The notes below the pieces were generated by a model. That model had not been told where the DNA came from, made no database searches, and saw nothing but the letters and a program-made list of their open reading frames with translations. 64,000 nucleotides of DNA, taken from Prosthecochloris ethylica (GTDB taxonomy: Bacteria > Bacteroidota > Chlorobiia > Chlorobiales > Chlorobiaceae). A program made the translations under genes and the position numbers. Below, one piece after another: positions 42,185 through 50,847 of the stretch; within the stretch, counting starts at the first letter, position 1, and every line of letters starts with the position of its first letter. Where the stretch lies: the NCBI RefSeq assembly GCF_015234275.1, contig NZ_JADGII010000001.1, one strand, 5' to 3'.

Positions 42185-43560
42185 CAGGAAAAAAGTTTCA
42201 GCAGGCGCTGCAGCCACCGGAACCGGGAAGGTGACAACGGCGGATAACGCAGCTGGTTTTCAGGATACAACGCTTTGATATGAACACTCCGGGTAACCGA
42301 AAAGGTTTCGAACCCGGCTTTGCCGTGGTAACGGCCCATGCCGCTCTCGCGCCGACCTCCGAACGGAAGCCCGGGCACGGCGGCCTGGAACAGCAGGTCG
42401 TTCACCCCGACACCGCCGGACGGGATTCGTTCCATCAGGGAACGCTGCACGCTGCGGCTCGATGAAAAGATGTAGAGCGCAAGCGGAGTGCCATGACTGC
42501 CGGCCTCATGAACGGCATCATCGAGCGTACGGTAGGAAAGCACCGGAAGCAGCGGGCCGAAAATCTCCTCCTGCATGACGGCAGACTCCCCTGTCACACC
42601 GGTGAGTACGGTAGGTTCGATGAAGCATTCCTCCAGCTCACACCGGCCCCCGCAGACGATCCTTGTTCCGGCCATCAACCGCTGCAGGCGCTCCGTATGG
42701 CGACGGCTGATCAAGCGTGCATACGGCTCGCCGCTTCCATACATCCGCTGCACGGCCGAACAGAGCGCGTCGAGCAGCTCGCTTTCGACCGCCTCGTCCA
42801 CCAGCACGTAATCGGGGCTGATGCAGGTCTGGCCGGCATTGATGAACTTCGCCCAGGCAATCCGTCGGGCCGCCACCCCAATATCGGTGCGGCGGTCGAC
42901 AATACAGGGGCTCTTGCCGCCCAGCTCGAGCGTGACCGGCGTCAGGTGACGGGCTGCAGCCGCCGCCACCTCCCGCCCGATGCGCTCACTGCCGGTAAAA
43001 AAGATATGGTCGAACCTCTCGGCAAGCAGCTCGCGGGAAGTTCCTGCATCGCCCTGAACGACCCTCACGGCCTCATGATCCACATACTGCGGAAGCACGT
43101 CCGCAATCACCCGCGCTGTTGCCGGAGCCTGTTCCGATGGCTTGAGCACCACGCAGTTCCCGGCAGCGATCGCCGCGGCAAGCGGTGCCAGGGCAAGCTG
43201 GAGCGGATAGTTCCAGGCAGACATCACGAGCACCACGCCATGGGGTTCACAGGTAAAAAAGCTCCTGGCAGGATGATAGAGCATGGGGGTACGGACCCTG
43301 ACAGGGCGCATCCACCTCCGCAGATGGCGGAGCATGAATGCGATGTCGGTGCGCAGGTAATAGATCTCCGTCAGCCAGGTTTCCATCCGCGGCTTGCCGA
43401 AATCATCGGCAACGGCACTCAGAATGCGCTCTTCGTGCTCTTCGAGAAACCGCTTCAGGCCCGAAAGCTGTGTTCTTCGCCAGCCGTACCCCCTGGTACG
43501 GCCGCCCTGGAAAACCAGGCGCAATTCTTCTACCGGAGCGTCTATGCGTTTCAAGGGCAA
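42184..43560 (-). CDS. class 3 aldehyde dehydrogenase (fatty/aryl aldehyde type)
   Basis: 458 residues from a TTG at 43560; there is no ATG in the early part of the frame. The start is approximate. The ALDH core is typical: VLVMSAWNYPLQLALAPLAAAIAAGNCVVLKPSEQAPA near 115, FFTGSERIGREVA, the glutamate motif LELGGKSPCIV near 212, and the catalytic cysteine in NAGQTCISPDYVLVD near 245. The C-terminus GMGRYHGKAGFETFSVTRSV is typical of class 3 (coniferyl/fatty aldehyde dehydrogenases). It oxidises aldehydes to acids with NAD(P)+. Translationally coupled to the patatin gene and divergent from the Lon-like protease. Confidence 0.9.
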   Translation of the reverse strand: MPLKRIDAPVEELRLVFQGGRTRGYGWRRTQLSGLKRFLEEHEERILSAVADDFGKPRMETWLTEIYYLRTDIAFMLRHLRRWMRPVRVRTPMLYHPARSFFTCEPHGVVLVMSAWNYPLQLALAPLAAAIAAGNCVVLKPSEQAPATARVIADVLPQYVDHEAVRVVQGDAGTSRELLAERFDHIFFTGSERIGREVAAAAARHLTPVTLELGGKSPCIVDRRTDIGVAARRIAWAKFINAGQTCISPDYVLVDEAVESELLDALCSAVQRMYGSGEPYARLISRRHTERLQRLMAGTRIVCGGRCELEECFIEPTVLTGVTGESAVMQEEIFGPLLPVLSYRTLDDAVHEAGSHGTPLALYIFSSSRSVQRSLMERIPSGGVGVNDLLFQAAVPGLPFGGRRESGMGRYHGKAGFETFSVTRSVHIKALYPENQLRYPPLSPSRFRWLQRLLKLFS

Positions 43561-43674
43561 TCTTTTTTCGCTAACTTTTTTATTGCCTGATGCCGTGAAC
43601 TCTCCGTAATGTACGCATACAGGCACAGAAAACCGTCCTGCCGGAATACCGAGAACCCAGAAAGGAGGCCCCAC

Positions 43675-46122
43675 ATGTCTCTTCCGAAACCACTCAGGAA
43701 CAGCGAACTCTACAACCGATGCGATCCCGAACAGTTCAGTTTTTCCTCGACAGAAGAACTGGACGGCACAACCGGCATCTCCGGCCAGGACCGGGCCCTT
43801 GAAGCCATACGGCTCAGCATCGGCATGAAACATGACGGATTCAACCTCTTCGCGCTCGGACCTGCAGGCACCGGCAAGCAGACCGCCATCGAGAACTACC
43901 TGCAGGAAGAATCCGCATCGGAACCGGTTCCGGACGACTGGTGTTACGTCTACAACTTCGACAAGCCGCGACAGCCCGCCGCCATGCCCCTGCCGCCGGG
44001 CCGGGCCTGTGCATTCAGCAAAGAGATGGACAGCCTGGTCGAAGCGCTGTTTTCCATCATTCCGGGAGCCTTCAGCAGCGAAGAGTACCAGGAGCAGGAG
44101 AAAGCGATCAAGGAGGAACTGCAGGAACAGCAGTCGGCGGCCCTCGAAAAGATCGAGAAAAAAGCGGCCGGCAACAGCATTGCCGTCATCCGCACGCCCT
44201 CGGGATTTGCGTTCGCCCCGGTCAGGGATGACGAAGTCCTGAAATCCGAGGATTTCATGAAGCTGTCGGAAGAAGAACGCAACACGATCGACAAGCAGAT
44301 CTCCGAGCTGAAGGAAGCCATGCAGTCGATGATGATGCAGATCCCCAAGTGGCAGCGGGAAACGCAGAAAAAGCTCAAGGAACTCAACCAGCAGGTTGCC
44401 GGGTTTGCGGTCAAACCGCTGTTCAGCGAACTCCGGTCACGCTACGATGACCTGGAGAACGTCCTGAACTACCTCGACAGGGTGGAGGAGGATATCACCG
44501 CCCATTTCGAACAGTTCCTCGAAAAAGAGGAAGGCGGCATGCAGGAGCTGCTGCAGGCCCAGTTCTCGGGAGGGGCGCGCGGAACACGACGCCAGGCAAT
44601 ACACCGCTACAAGGTCAATGTGGTCGTCGACAACAGCGATGCAACGGGAGCGCCGGTCATTTTCGAAGACAAGCCATCCTGCCACAACCTGCTGGGAGAT
44701 ATCGAGCACACCTCGCACATGGGGACCCTGGTCACCGATTTCACCCTGATCAAGGCCGGCGCGCTGCACAAGGCAAATGGCGGCTATCTGGTGCTCGATG
44801 CCCGTCGCCTGCTGATGGAGCCGCTGGCATACGAAACCCTGAAGAAAGCGATCCGTACGCGCCAGATCCGCATCGAATCGCTTGCCCAGCTCTACAGCCT
44901 GATGAGCACGGTCTCACTCGAACCGGAGCCGGTCCCGCTCGACATCAAGGTGATCCTCCTGGGAGAACGGTACCTGTACTACCTGCTGAGTTCCTATGAC
45001 CCCGATTTTTCCGAACTGTTCAAGATTGCGGCTGATTTCGATGATGACATGGAACGCGGCAGCGACTCGGAACTCGCCTATGCCAGCATTCTTGCCGGCA
45101 TGATCGACCATGCCGGCCTGCGCCATCTCGACCGCGGCGCCGTTGCGCGCATCATCGAATTCGGTTCGAGAACCGCGGGCGACGCCTCCCGCCTCTCGAC
45201 CCATCTCCAGGGACTGTCGGACCTGCTGCATGAAGCTGATTTCCATGCAGGAGAAGAACAGGCCGCCCTGATCAGTCGCGCTCACGTTGAGCAGGCCATC
45301 GAAGCCAGGCGGTACCGGGCAGGCCGTATTCCTGAAAAAATCAGGAAATCCATGCTCGAACACACCATTCTCATCGATACGGACTCCGAAAAAACCGGCC
45401 AGATCAACGGACTCGCGGTTTCGCGGCTGGGTGACCAGATGTTCGGCCATCCCAGCAGAATCACGGCACAGGTAAAAATGGGCAAAGGGGACGTAATCGA
45501 TATCGAACGGGAAGTGGAGATGGGCGGACCGATCCATTCAAAAGGGGTCATGATCCTCTCCGGCTTTCTCGGGGGACGGTTCGGCAGCGATCAGCCGCTC
45601 TCGCTGGAAGCCACCCTGGTGTTCGAACAGTCCTACAGCGGCGTTGAAGGCGACAGCGCGTCGTCGGCAGAACTCTATGCCCTGCTCTCTGCGCTCTCGG
45701 GCCTCCCGCTGCGCCAGTGGCTCGCCGTTACCGGATCGGTCAACCAGCATGGCGAGGTACAGGCAATCGGCGGCGTCAACGAAAAAATCGAAGGGTTTTT
45801 CGATCTCTGCAACGAGCGGGGCCTGAACGGCAGACAGGGCGTGCTGATCCCTGCAGCCAACGTCAGGAACCTGATGCTTCGACAGGACATCAGAGAAGCG
45901 GTTGACCAGGAACGTTTTCACATCTACCCGGTCACCCTCATCGACGAGGGCATCGAACTGCTGACAGGCGTTGCGGCAGGGATACGGAGCGACGAAGGCC
46001 AATGGAGCGAGGGATCGGTCAATGCCCGCATTGCCCGACGCCTCGACGACATGGCTGAAAAACAGCGACAATACCGGCAGAATGACAAGAACGGCGGCAA
46101 CGAAGAAGAGAGCACATCATGA
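43675..46122 (+). CDS. Lon-like ATP-dependent protease (LonB-like, AAA_32)
   Basis: 815 residues from the ATG at 43675, preceded by AAAGGAGG; the open frame from 43609 is an extension. The family has an ATPase module with Walker A FALGPAGTGKQTAIENYL (near 60), a long coiled-coil insertion with K/E-rich sequence (145-270), the AAA core with GALHKANGGYLVLDARRLL (near 365), and a C-terminal Lon proteolytic domain: GDSASSAELYALLSALSG contains the catalytic serine (near 660), and NQHGEVQAIGGVNEKIEGF the lysine. Unlike LonA it lacks the N-terminal substrate domain. It degrades unfolded or regulatory proteins in the cytoplasm. Ends in the ATGA overlap with the Usp gene. Confidence 0.93.
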   Translation: MSLPKPLRNSELYNRCDPEQFSFSSTEELDGTTGISGQDRALEAIRLSIGMKHDGFNLFALGPAGTGKQTAIENYLQEESASEPVPDDWCYVYNFDKPRQPAAMPLPPGRACAFSKEMDSLVEALFSIIPGAFSSEEYQEQEKAIKEELQEQQSAALEKIEKKAAGNSIAVIRTPSGFAFAPVRDDEVLKSEDFMKLSEEERNTIDKQISELKEAMQSMMMQIPKWQRETQKKLKELNQQVAGFAVKPLFSELRSRYDDLENVLNYLDRVEEDITAHFEQFLEKEEGGMQELLQAQFSGGARGTRRQAIHRYKVNVVVDNSDATGAPVIFEDKPSCHNLLGDIEHTSHMGTLVTDFTLIKAGALHKANGGYLVLDARRLLMEPLAYETLKKAIRTRQIRIESLAQLYSLMSTVSLEPEPVPLDIKVILLGERYLYYLLSSYDPDFSELFKIAADFDDDMERGSDSELAYASILAGMIDHAGLRHLDRGAVARIIEFGSRTAGDASRLSTHLQGLSDLLHEADFHAGEEQAALISRAHVEQAIEARRYRAGRIPEKIRKSMLEHTILIDTDSEKTGQINGLAVSRLGDQMFGHPSRITAQVKMGKGDVIDIEREVEMGGPIHSKGVMILSGFLGGRFGSDQPLSLEATLVFEQSYSGVEGDSASSAELYALLSALSGLPLRQWLAVTGSVNQHGEVQAIGGVNEKIEGFFDLCNERGLNGRQGVLIPAANVRNLMLRQDIREAVDQERFHIYPVTLIDEGIELLTGVAAGIRSDEGQWSEGSVNARIARRLDDMAEKQRQYRQNDKNGGNEEESTS

Positions 46123-46970
46123 AAACGTCTCCGAACACCCTTGCGATCAGACGCATCACCGTCGCGCTGGACTGTTCACCGCACAGCCGCGCGTCCCTTG
46201 ATGCAGCGGTCGCGATAGCACAGATCCTGAAAGCAGAACTGAGCGGCGTCTTCGTTGAAGACATCAACCTGCTGCGAATGGCACAACTGCCGCAGGCGAG
46301 CCAGATCGAACGCACGACGGCACGGGAAACAGGAATCGATGCCGCAGCTGTCGAACGATCACTGCGCATGCAGGCCAGAGAAGCGGCACTCATGATGAAA
46401 AAAGCGACCGAACAGTTCCGCATACGCCACAGCTTCATCACCCGTCGGGGCGTGGTCCCGGCGGAAGTGCTCGGTGCTGCGCTGGAAAGCGATCTGCTGG
46501 TGCTCGGCCGAACCGGTAAAACCCCGGTCTGCCGTCGTACTCTCGGAGCGACAGCAAGAAAAGCGGTAACGGAAGGCACGGCCAACCTGCTGCTCATGCG
46601 CCCGGGCTTTACCCTGCAGGGACCGCTGATGGTGCTCTTCGACGGCTCGGAAGGGTCGGAGCTCGCCCTGCAGACCGCGGCATCGATTGCCGGCACGGCT
46701 ACCCCGATACATGTTCTCCTGCTCGCCAACTCCCCTGACGCGGCCGAACACCTGAACACACGTGCTGCAGCGCTCATGGGTGAGAAAAAACAACAGGCCC
46801 GGTTTCACAGCATCCCCTGGGCAGGCATTCCCATGCTCCTGCAGTGCATCGGGATGATCGACACCGGTCTCCTGGTCACCAGTGAAACCTCGTCGATCAT
46901 GACGAAGGAAACGGTACATGAGCTGATCGAAAAGCTGAACTATCCGGTGCTGCTCCTGAAAAAGAAATAA
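46119..46970 (+). CDS. universal stress protein, two Usp domains
   Basis: 283 residues. Two Usp-like halves: N-half (1-150) with IRRITVALDCSPHSRASLDAAVAIAQ and the ATP-binding-type LVLGRTGKTPVCRRTLGATARK near 128 (G-x2-G-x9-G); C-half (160-283) with PLMVLFDGSEGSELALQTAASIAG but no complete glycine motif. The start overlaps the protease stop (ATGA), so it is co-translated and probably a stress-responsive partner. No signal or membrane segment. Tandem Usp proteins are common in bacteria; specific role unknown. Confidence 0.85.
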   Translation: MKTSPNTLAIRRITVALDCSPHSRASLDAAVAIAQILKAELSGVFVEDINLLRMAQLPQASQIERTTARETGIDAAAVERSLRMQAREAALMMKKATEQFRIRHSFITRRGVVPAEVLGAALESDLLVLGRTGKTPVCRRTLGATARKAVTEGTANLLLMRPGFTLQGPLMVLFDGSEGSELALQTAASIAGTATPIHVLLLANSPDAAEHLNTRAAALMGEKKQQARFHSIPWAGIPMLLQCIGMIDTGLLVTSETSSIMTKETVHELIEKLNYPVLLLKKK

Positions 46971-46985
46971 ACCGGGGATAACGTT

Positions 46986-47612
46986 TCACCAGAGCGCACT
47001 GGCCCTGAGGCCGTCAAGCAGAAACTGCACGGCAAGCGCCGTCAGAAGCACACCCGCAGTCCTGCTGATGACATACTGACCGGTCACCCCGAGCCGTTTC
47101 TGCACCCGGGTCGACAGCAGAAACAGCATGAGCGTGACCAGCAGCACGGCTGCAAGAGCGAGCAGCACGGCAGCCTGCTGCATCGGCTCGCCCCGGGATT
47201 CCGCCATCAGGAGAACCGCTGCCCCCATGGACGCCGGGCCGGCCATCAGCGGGGTCGCCAGGGGAAATACCGAAATATCCTCTTTCCTCACAGCTTCGAG
47301 TTCCTCTTCGCTCGTCGAGCGGGAGCGGCCGCTCTGCTGGCCGAACACCATGGTGATACCGAACAGCAGGAGCAGGATCCCGCCGGCTATCCTCATGGCA
47401 GGGAGGGAGATGCCCAGGTACTGCAGCAGCGCGTTGCCGAACAGGGCGAAACAGAACAGGATGAGCCCGGCGAGCACCACCGACTTGACGGCCGTCGTGC
47501 GCCGCCGAGCTGCGCTCATGCCCGGGGTAAGTGCCGGCAGAAGCACGGCAAGATCGACCGGCCCGATCGTCACAAAAAACGTCGCAAACGCCACCACCCA
47601 GGTTTTCAGCAT
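46986..47612 (-). CDS. MarC-family integral membrane protein
   Basis: 208 residues with six hydrophobic segments spread through the chain. Landmarks are VTIGPVDLAVLLPALTPG near 17 and AGGILLLLFGITMVFG near 85, and FPLATPLMAGPASMGAAVLLM near 130, which is the MarC signature. The family is widely annotated as an antibiotic-resistance protein, but that function is not supported, and the transport substrate is unknown. The gene starts 15 bases after the SpoU-family methyltransferase gene ends and probably shares its transcript. Confidence 0.9.
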   Translation of the reverse strand: MLKTWVVAFATFFVTIGPVDLAVLLPALTPGMSAARRRTTAVKSVVLAGLILFCFALFGNALLQYLGISLPAMRIAGGILLLLFGITMVFGQQSGRSRSTSEEELEAVRKEDISVFPLATPLMAGPASMGAAVLLMAESRGEPMQQAAVLLALAAVLLVTLMLFLLSTRVQKRLGVTGQYVISRTAGVLLTALAVQFLLDGLRASALW

Positions 47613-47627
47613 CTCAGCCTCCCGTCG

Positions 47628-48446
47628 TCAGCTTTCCGGGTCCGCGTGGTGCTGCCGGGAGAACTCGTACATCAGGACCGCCGCCGAAACAGCGGCATTG
47701 AGCGACTCGACTCCACCGCCACCCGCGCCCGGCCGAATACTGATTCGAAGATCCGCCATCTGCAGGATCTCCCGGCTGATGCCATTGGCTTCGTTGCCGA
47801 TCACCAGCACGACTCGTGACGGCCAGGGGGCGAGCGTATGGATATCGGCCCCCTCAGGCGATGCAGCGGCTATGGCATATCCCTGCTGCTGCAGGTCGCG
47901 CAGCGATGTTTCCAGATCGTCCGCAGAGAAAACTGCAGGACCGTACAGGCTTCCGGCACTCGAGCGTACGCACTTGGGATTGAACAGATCCACCGTTCCC
48001 CGGCCGCACACCAGCGCATCGGCACCGAACCAGGCAGCGGTCCGCATCATCGTTCCGGCATTGCCCGGGTCCTGGATATCGTCGAGTGCAAGCACGAGTG
48101 ACGACTGCCCGCCGGGAGCAGGCGTCCATGCCTCACGGGGCATGCGAAACACCCCGACCACCCCCTGCGCGGTCATGGTTCCTGCAAGCTTTCTGCTCTC
48201 CTCCGGTGTAATCAGTACAATCCGGTCCCGGTACCATGCCTTGTGTATCAGATCATCCAGCAGTTCAGGCAGCACAAACAGCGTAACGAGGCTGTCACGA
48301 TGCGGAAGACGGTCGAGCAGCTCCGTCACGGTCCGCAGCCCTTCAGCGAGAAAACAGCGTTCTTCCTCGCGGTACTTTTTCCTGTGCAGCCGTGCCGCCC
48401 TGCGGATCTGCTCGCGGCTGGCTGACGGGTAGGCTGGCCGGCTCAT
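47628..48446 (-). CDS. SpoU/TrmH-type RNA 2'-O-ribose methyltransferase
   Basis: 272 residues. An N-terminal substrate-binding domain (1-95, IRRAARLHRKKYREEERCFLAEGLRTV) precedes a SPOUT knotted domain: LALDDIQDPGNAGTMMRTAAWFGADALV near 120, VLVIGNEANGISREI near 210 (motif 2), and GGGVESLNAAVSAAVLMYEF near 240 (motif 3). It should methylate a 2'-hydroxyl in rRNA or tRNA from AdoMet. The exact target is unknown. Its ATG overlaps the stop of the upstream 266-residue gene (ATGA). Confidence 0.93.
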   Translation of the reverse strand: MSRPAYPSASREQIRRAARLHRKKYREEERCFLAEGLRTVTELLDRLPHRDSLVTLFVLPELLDDLIHKAWYRDRIVLITPEESRKLAGTMTAQGVVGVFRMPREAWTPAPGGQSSLVLALDDIQDPGNAGTMMRTAAWFGADALVCGRGTVDLFNPKCVRSSAGSLYGPAVFSADDLETSLRDLQQQGYAIAAASPEGADIHTLAPWPSRVVLVIGNEANGISREILQMADLRISIRPGAGGGGVESLNAAVSAAVLMYEFSRQHHADPES

Positions 48447-49243
48447 GGGCGTTTCATGGAGCGTTTGAACTGGTCGATCACCGCGCGGGGCTTGTGGGAA
48501 AAATCCTCCGGCGGCTGCGACAGCCCTGCCGGCATACCGTCGTCGGGATCGAGCGAAAAGGTGCGCCCCGAACTCTCTCCCCTGCCGTCACGCCCGGCAA
48601 GTACGGCCTTGATATACTCTTCCATACCTCCGTGGTCAAGCTCCTGCCTCAGGGGCCCTCCACTCCTCCCGGCCCTGGCCACTGCCTCTTTCAGGGGCCG
48701 AACGAACTCCTCCTGGTCGACAACCTCCATATTGAGACTGTACAGCAGCCGCTTGTAGGACACGTTGTCCATGGCCTCGATAGCCGCGATCATCTGGCGA
48801 AACCCGCCGAACGACGGTGCCAGCTCGAGCAGCTTCGAATCCACCTGTTCGAAAGGATCGTTCTGTGGATCATATGACGGGCGCACTCCAGGCTGGCGAC
48901 CTGCCGGTGCCGGTGCAGCGGTACCCGAGGGACGCAACGCCGGTTTCTTGTTTTTTCTGCTTCCCGGAAGAAACTCCTCGTCGACCTCATACCCCTCGAG
49001 CCGCTTCCTCACCAGTTCGTCTTTCATGGCCCGTTCACGGCGCATGGAAACCGACTCGATATCCGACCGCATCCCCCTCATCGACGCAATACCGAACAGG
49101 AGGCCCAGCGCTGCCAGAAAAACGATGAACGGCAGGAGAACAATTTCCATCCGCAGGCCGTAGACGGCAATCAGCACAGCCTCAGCGGCAATCAGGGCGA
49201 GTGACAGGCCGATCACCACCCGCGAAACAAGACGCTCATTCAT
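48443..49243 (-). CDS. hypothetical membrane-anchored protein, 266 aa
   Basis: No family recognised. Two hydrophobic segments (about 10-28 and 33-52) are followed by a basic, charged region (RRERAMKDELVRKRLEGYEVDEEFLPGSRKNKK), a proline/alanine-rich linker (95-115) and an acidic C-terminal domain (PLRQELDHGGMEEYIKAVLAG). The long soluble C-part is probably cytoplasmic. The stop overlaps the SpoU methyltransferase start, so both may be translated together, but no functional relation is evident. The 204 bases upstream, shared with the divergent U32 gene, hold no obvious structure. Confidence 0.6.
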   Translation of the reverse strand: MNERLVSRVVIGLSLALIAAEAVLIAVYGLRMEIVLLPFIVFLAALGLLFGIASMRGMRSDIESVSMRRERAMKDELVRKRLEGYEVDEEFLPGSRKNKKPALRPSGTAAPAPAGRQPGVRPSYDPQNDPFEQVDSKLLELAPSFGGFRQMIAAIEAMDNVSYKRLLYSLNMEVVDQEEFVRPLKEAVARAGRSGGPLRQELDHGGMEEYIKAVLAGRDGRGESSGRTFSLDPDDGMPAGLSQPPEDFSHKPRAVIDQFKRSMKRP

Positions 49244-49447
49244 ACACTACTCTTCCTTGGATGTTCGTTCATGATTCCATACAGACAGGTAATATACAGG
49301 ATTTTCCGAGTGCAAATAACTCTCACCTGAATTGAGCGATTGTCGACCATCCTTCAAAACCTTACTATTATGGAGAATGTATTGAAACGCACAGTTCAGG
49401 TCGTATACTCCTGATGAAGCGTCAACACCTGAAGAGCCCGGACCCAT

Positions 49448-50698
49448 ATGACCAACTCCTTCTCCCCCCGGCTGATTTCGCCTGCCGGCGACCGCACGTC
49501 ACTGCTTGCCGCCCTGCATGCAGGAGCGGATGCCGTGTATTTCGGGGCCGAAGGCTGCAACATGCGCGCAGCCAGCAGGAACTTTACCGTCGCGGACTTC
49601 CCGTTTATCGTGTCAGAATGCCGCCGCCACCATGCGAAAGCCTATCTCGCCCTGAACACGGTAATTTACGACAGCGAGCTCGACATGGTCGACGAAACCG
49701 TGTCGGGTGCGGCATCGGCCGGGATCGATGCCGTCATCTGCTGGGACATGGCCGTCGTCGAGTCGTGCCGCAGGCACGGCATTCCGTTCCATCTCTCGAC
49801 ACAGGCTTCCGTCAGCAACTACCGGGCCGTCAGATGGTATGCCTCGCTCGGCGCCCGCATGATCGTCCTGGCGCGTGAACTGACGCTCCAGCAGGTCCGG
49901 CACATTACGGAGCAGGTCCGCCGGGACGGGCTGGATGTTGCCATCGAGTGTTTTGTACATGGTGCGATGTGCGTGGCGGTCTCCGGGCGCTGTTTTCTGT
50001 CGCAGGACGTCTTCGGACGATCCGCCAACCGCGGTGCCTGCCTGCAGCCCTGCCGACGCCGATACCGGATCATCGATGAAGAGGAAGGGTTCGAGTTCGA
50101 ACTGGGCCCGGACAGCGTGATGAGCCCGAAGGACCTCTGCGCCCTGCCGTTTCTCGATCAGCTGCTGCAGGCGGGTATCACCGGATTCAAGATCGAGGGG
50201 CGCAACCGCAGCCCGGAATACGTGCATACCACCACCTCAATCTACCGCAGCGCATTCGATTATATTCTGCAGCACCAGGACGACCCCGGGTTTGCAGACA
50301 CGTACCGCCGGTTTGCCGAAAAACAGGCCGAAGAACTCAGAACGGTCTACAACAGGGAGTTTTCCGACGGTTTTTACTTCGGAAAACCGCTGAACGCGTG
50401 GACCGACGCCTACGGGTCGATGGCGACAGAGAAAAAAACCTACATCGGAACCGTCAGGAAGTACTATCCGAAAGCGGAAGTTGCCGAAATGCTCATGCAT
50501 ACCGGGGAACTCCGCCTCGGTGACAAGCTCTCCATCCAGGGCCCGACCACCGGCATCGTGCTCATGCACGCTCCCCCGTTCCGCAAAAACGACCACCAGG
50601 CCGACACAGCCGGCAAGGGCGACGTGGTCACCATCCCGTGCAGGCAGAAAGTCCGCAAGAACGACAAGGTGTACGTCCTGAGAAAAACCGGGGAGTGA
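49448..50698 (+). CDS. U32 peptidase-family protein (TrhP/YegQ-like)
   Basis: 416 residues starting at the ATG at 49448. Family signatures are SPAGDRTSLLAALHAGADAVYFG near residue 10, the U32 motif ECFVHGAMCVAVSGRCFLSQ near 167, RGACLQPCRRRY near 195 and EGRNRSPEYVHTTTSIYR near 256. Many members, including E. coli YegQ/TrhP, take part in prephenate-dependent tRNA hydroxylation rather than proteolysis, and the cysteines suggest an iron-sulfur cluster. Which function applies here is open. A 149-base gap separates it from the hydrogenase operon and contains the inverted repeat. Confidence 0.9.
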   Translation: MTNSFSPRLISPAGDRTSLLAALHAGADAVYFGAEGCNMRAASRNFTVADFPFIVSECRRHHAKAYLALNTVIYDSELDMVDETVSGAASAGIDAVICWDMAVVESCRRHGIPFHLSTQASVSNYRAVRWYASLGARMIVLARELTLQQVRHITEQVRRDGLDVAIECFVHGAMCVAVSGRCFLSQDVFGRSANRGACLQPCRRRYRIIDEEEGFEFELGPDSVMSPKDLCALPFLDQLLQAGITGFKIEGRNRSPEYVHTTTSIYRSAFDYILQHQDDPGFADTYRRFAEKQAEELRTVYNREFSDGFYFGKPLNAWTDAYGSMATEKKTYIGTVRKYYPKAEVAEMLMHTGELRLGDKLSIQGPTTGIVLMHAPPFRKNDHQADTAGKGDVVTIPCRQKVRKNDKVYVLRKTGE

Positions 50699-50722
50699 AG
50701 AACCGGCACTCTTTACCGATTA

Positions 50723-50742
50723 TTCACAAAAACAATTGTGAA
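50723..50742. promoter_or_regulatory. perfect inverted repeat upstream of the hydrogenase operon
   Basis: TTCACAA-N6-TTGTGAA is an exact 7-base inverted repeat, about 106 bases before the hydB start. The half-sites resemble those of Rex and CRP operators (TTGTGA and TCACAA), but they face outwards instead of inwards. It could be an operator or a weak hairpin after the U32 gene, since CTTTTCC follows. Confidence 0.45.
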
Positions 50743-50847
50743 CTTTTCCGGGAAGCAGGCATTTTATGTAGTATGTACAAAACGGCCTGTGCGGCTCCGT
50801 TCTTTTGCGGGCCCTCTGTTTTGTTCACGATCAACCGGGAACCTGAC

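Noticed and set aside
42493..43590. 365-codon open frame on the plus strand
   Set aside because: Opposite the aldehyde dehydrogenase; arginine- and histidine-rich composition is typical of shadow frames.
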